The notes beneath the pieces were generated by a model that saw only the letters and a list, made by a program, of their open reading frames with translations, ran no database searches and was not told the origin of the DNA. Positions 5,890 to 6,229 of a DNA stretch of 6,229 bases are shown here, piece after piece. Position numbers and translations under genes: made by a program. Numbering within the stretch: the first letter of the stretch is position 1; each line of letters starts with the position of its first letter. This stretch comes from Bacillota bacterium (lineage in GTDB: Bacteria; Bacillota; Clostridia; Peptostreptococcales; Anaerovoracaceae). The stretch is from NCBI GenBank assembly GCA_017515765.1, contig JAFWFF010000227.1, positions 1 through 6,229 on the forward strand, in the 5' to 3' direction.

Positions 5890-5920
5890 TGTGACCCGGC
5901 GCGACGTTTCGGTAGTATAG
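5890..5920 (+). promoter_or_regulatory. Possible ECF-type promoter of the sigma factor gene
   Basis: TGTGAC (5890-5895) followed 14 bases later by CGGTAGTATA (5910-5919) resembles the TGNAAC / CGTA layout of ECF-sigma promoters. Many ECF genes activate their own transcription through such sites. The spacing is a little shorter than the usual 16 or so, and no good sigma-A promoter is seen in the gap. The leader would be short, with GGGTGAGG at its beginning. This is a suggestion only. Confidence 0.35.
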
Positions 5921-5928
5921 GGGTGAGG
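5921..5928 (+). promoter_or_regulatory. Shine-Dalgarno site of the sigma factor gene
   Basis: GGGTGAGG lies eight bases before the ATG at 5937 and supports that start. The site is moderate in strength but well placed. Confidence 0.6.
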
Positions 5929-5936
5929 ATATCCCG

Positions 5937-6229
5937 ATGAGAGAAGAGATAAAAGACGAAAAGATAATAGAGCTTTTCCTGAAACGTGATGAGGCTGCGG
6001 TCTCGTGCGCTTCGGAGAAATACGGCGCGTACTGCACCGCGGTCGCCGGGCGGATCCTGGCGGACAGGAGCGACGTGGAGGAATGCGTGAGCGACACTTG
6101 GCTCGGAGCGTGGAATTCCATCCCGCCCCATGTGCCGAAAGTGCTGAGGACTTTTCTGGGCAGGATCACGCGCAACCTTTCGCTGAAGCGCAGGCGCGAC
6201 CTTTCGGCGGCGAAGCGCGGAGGCGATCA
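5937..6229 (+). CDS. ECF-like RNA polymerase sigma factor, 3'-truncated by the window edge
   Basis: The frame from the ATG at 5937 stays open to the end of the window, giving the first 97 residues. They match sigma-70 region 2, which binds core RNA polymerase and the -10 element: LKRDEAAV near residues 15-22, EKYGAYC (27-33), DVEECVSDTWLGAWNSIPP (46-64) and LRTFLGRITRNLSLKRRR (70-87). The pattern of DVEECV followed by AWNSIPP and then FLGRITRNL is typical of a clostridial ECF-like group of about 160-190 residues; region 4 would lie beyond the window. Such genes are often followed by an anti-sigma factor, which cannot be checked here. It has its own transcription start in all likelihood, since a terminator precedes it. 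The sigma-factor call is firm, while its regulon is unknown. Confidence 0.88.
   Translation, partial: MREEIKDEKIIELFLKRDEAAVSCASEKYGAYCTAVAGRILADRSDVEECVSDTWLGAWNSIPPHVPKVLRTFLGRITRNLSLKRRRDLSAAKRGGD

Noticed and set aside
5582..6175. Minus-strand open frame of 197 codons across the phosphatase end and the sigma factor start
   Set aside because: It crosses a terminator and a promoter region and is antisense to two recognisable genes.

Overview
The window looks like ordinary chromosome from a GC-rich anaerobic bacterium, most likely a member of the Clostridia (Bacillota). This is inference from several signs. Shine-Dalgarno sites are strong and GGAGG-like. A fused MEMO-AMMECR1 protein sits beside its radical SAM partner. 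There is a chromosomal TraX-family protein with no conjugation genes, and a short ECF-type sigma factor of a clostridial style. Codon use is GC-rich, but isoleucine uses ATC and ATA and almost never ATT. No rRNA, tRNA, insertion sequence, phage gene or CRISPR array is visible.

Layout. (1) Positions 1-1077 (+) hold the last roughly three quarters of argH, argininosuccinate lyase; its start lies upstream of the window. Sixteen bases later comes a 342-residue membrane protein with a YdcF/DUF218 domain (1094-2122, +), probably read from the same transcript. (2) Converging on it, and only 15 bases away, is a two-gene minus-strand operon, 4400 down to 2138. Its first gene is a fused MEMO-AMMECR1 protein (3012-4400). 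The second is the radical SAM enzyme of the same system (2138-3019), whose ATG lies inside the end of the first gene (8-base overlap). Together they form a complete AmmeMemoRadiSam locus. The system is conserved across bacteria and archaea, and I know of no settled biochemical role for it. (3) A compact divergent promoter region (4401-4551) drives the amr operon leftward and a second operon rightward. (4) The rightward operon is a TraX-family membrane protein (4552-5241) followed by a small histidine phosphatase starting with GTG (5258-5806), and it ends in a probable intrinsic terminator (5825-5871). (5) The start of an ECF-like sigma factor gene (5937 onward, +) runs off the right edge. It is preceded by a possible ECF-type promoter.

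How the genes relate. The MEMO, AMMECR1 and radical SAM parts are the clearest functional unit: fusion plus translational overlap imply fixed stoichiometry and a shared reaction or substrate. The TraX and phosphatase genes are co-transcribed, but no shared pathway is evident. argH is the only gene with a firmly established pathway role (last step of arginine synthesis). The amr locus is the best candidate for poorly described biology here. Its MEMO domain keeps the residues equivalent to the human MEMO1 iron site, and its radical SAM enzyme carries an extra N-terminal four-cysteine motif.
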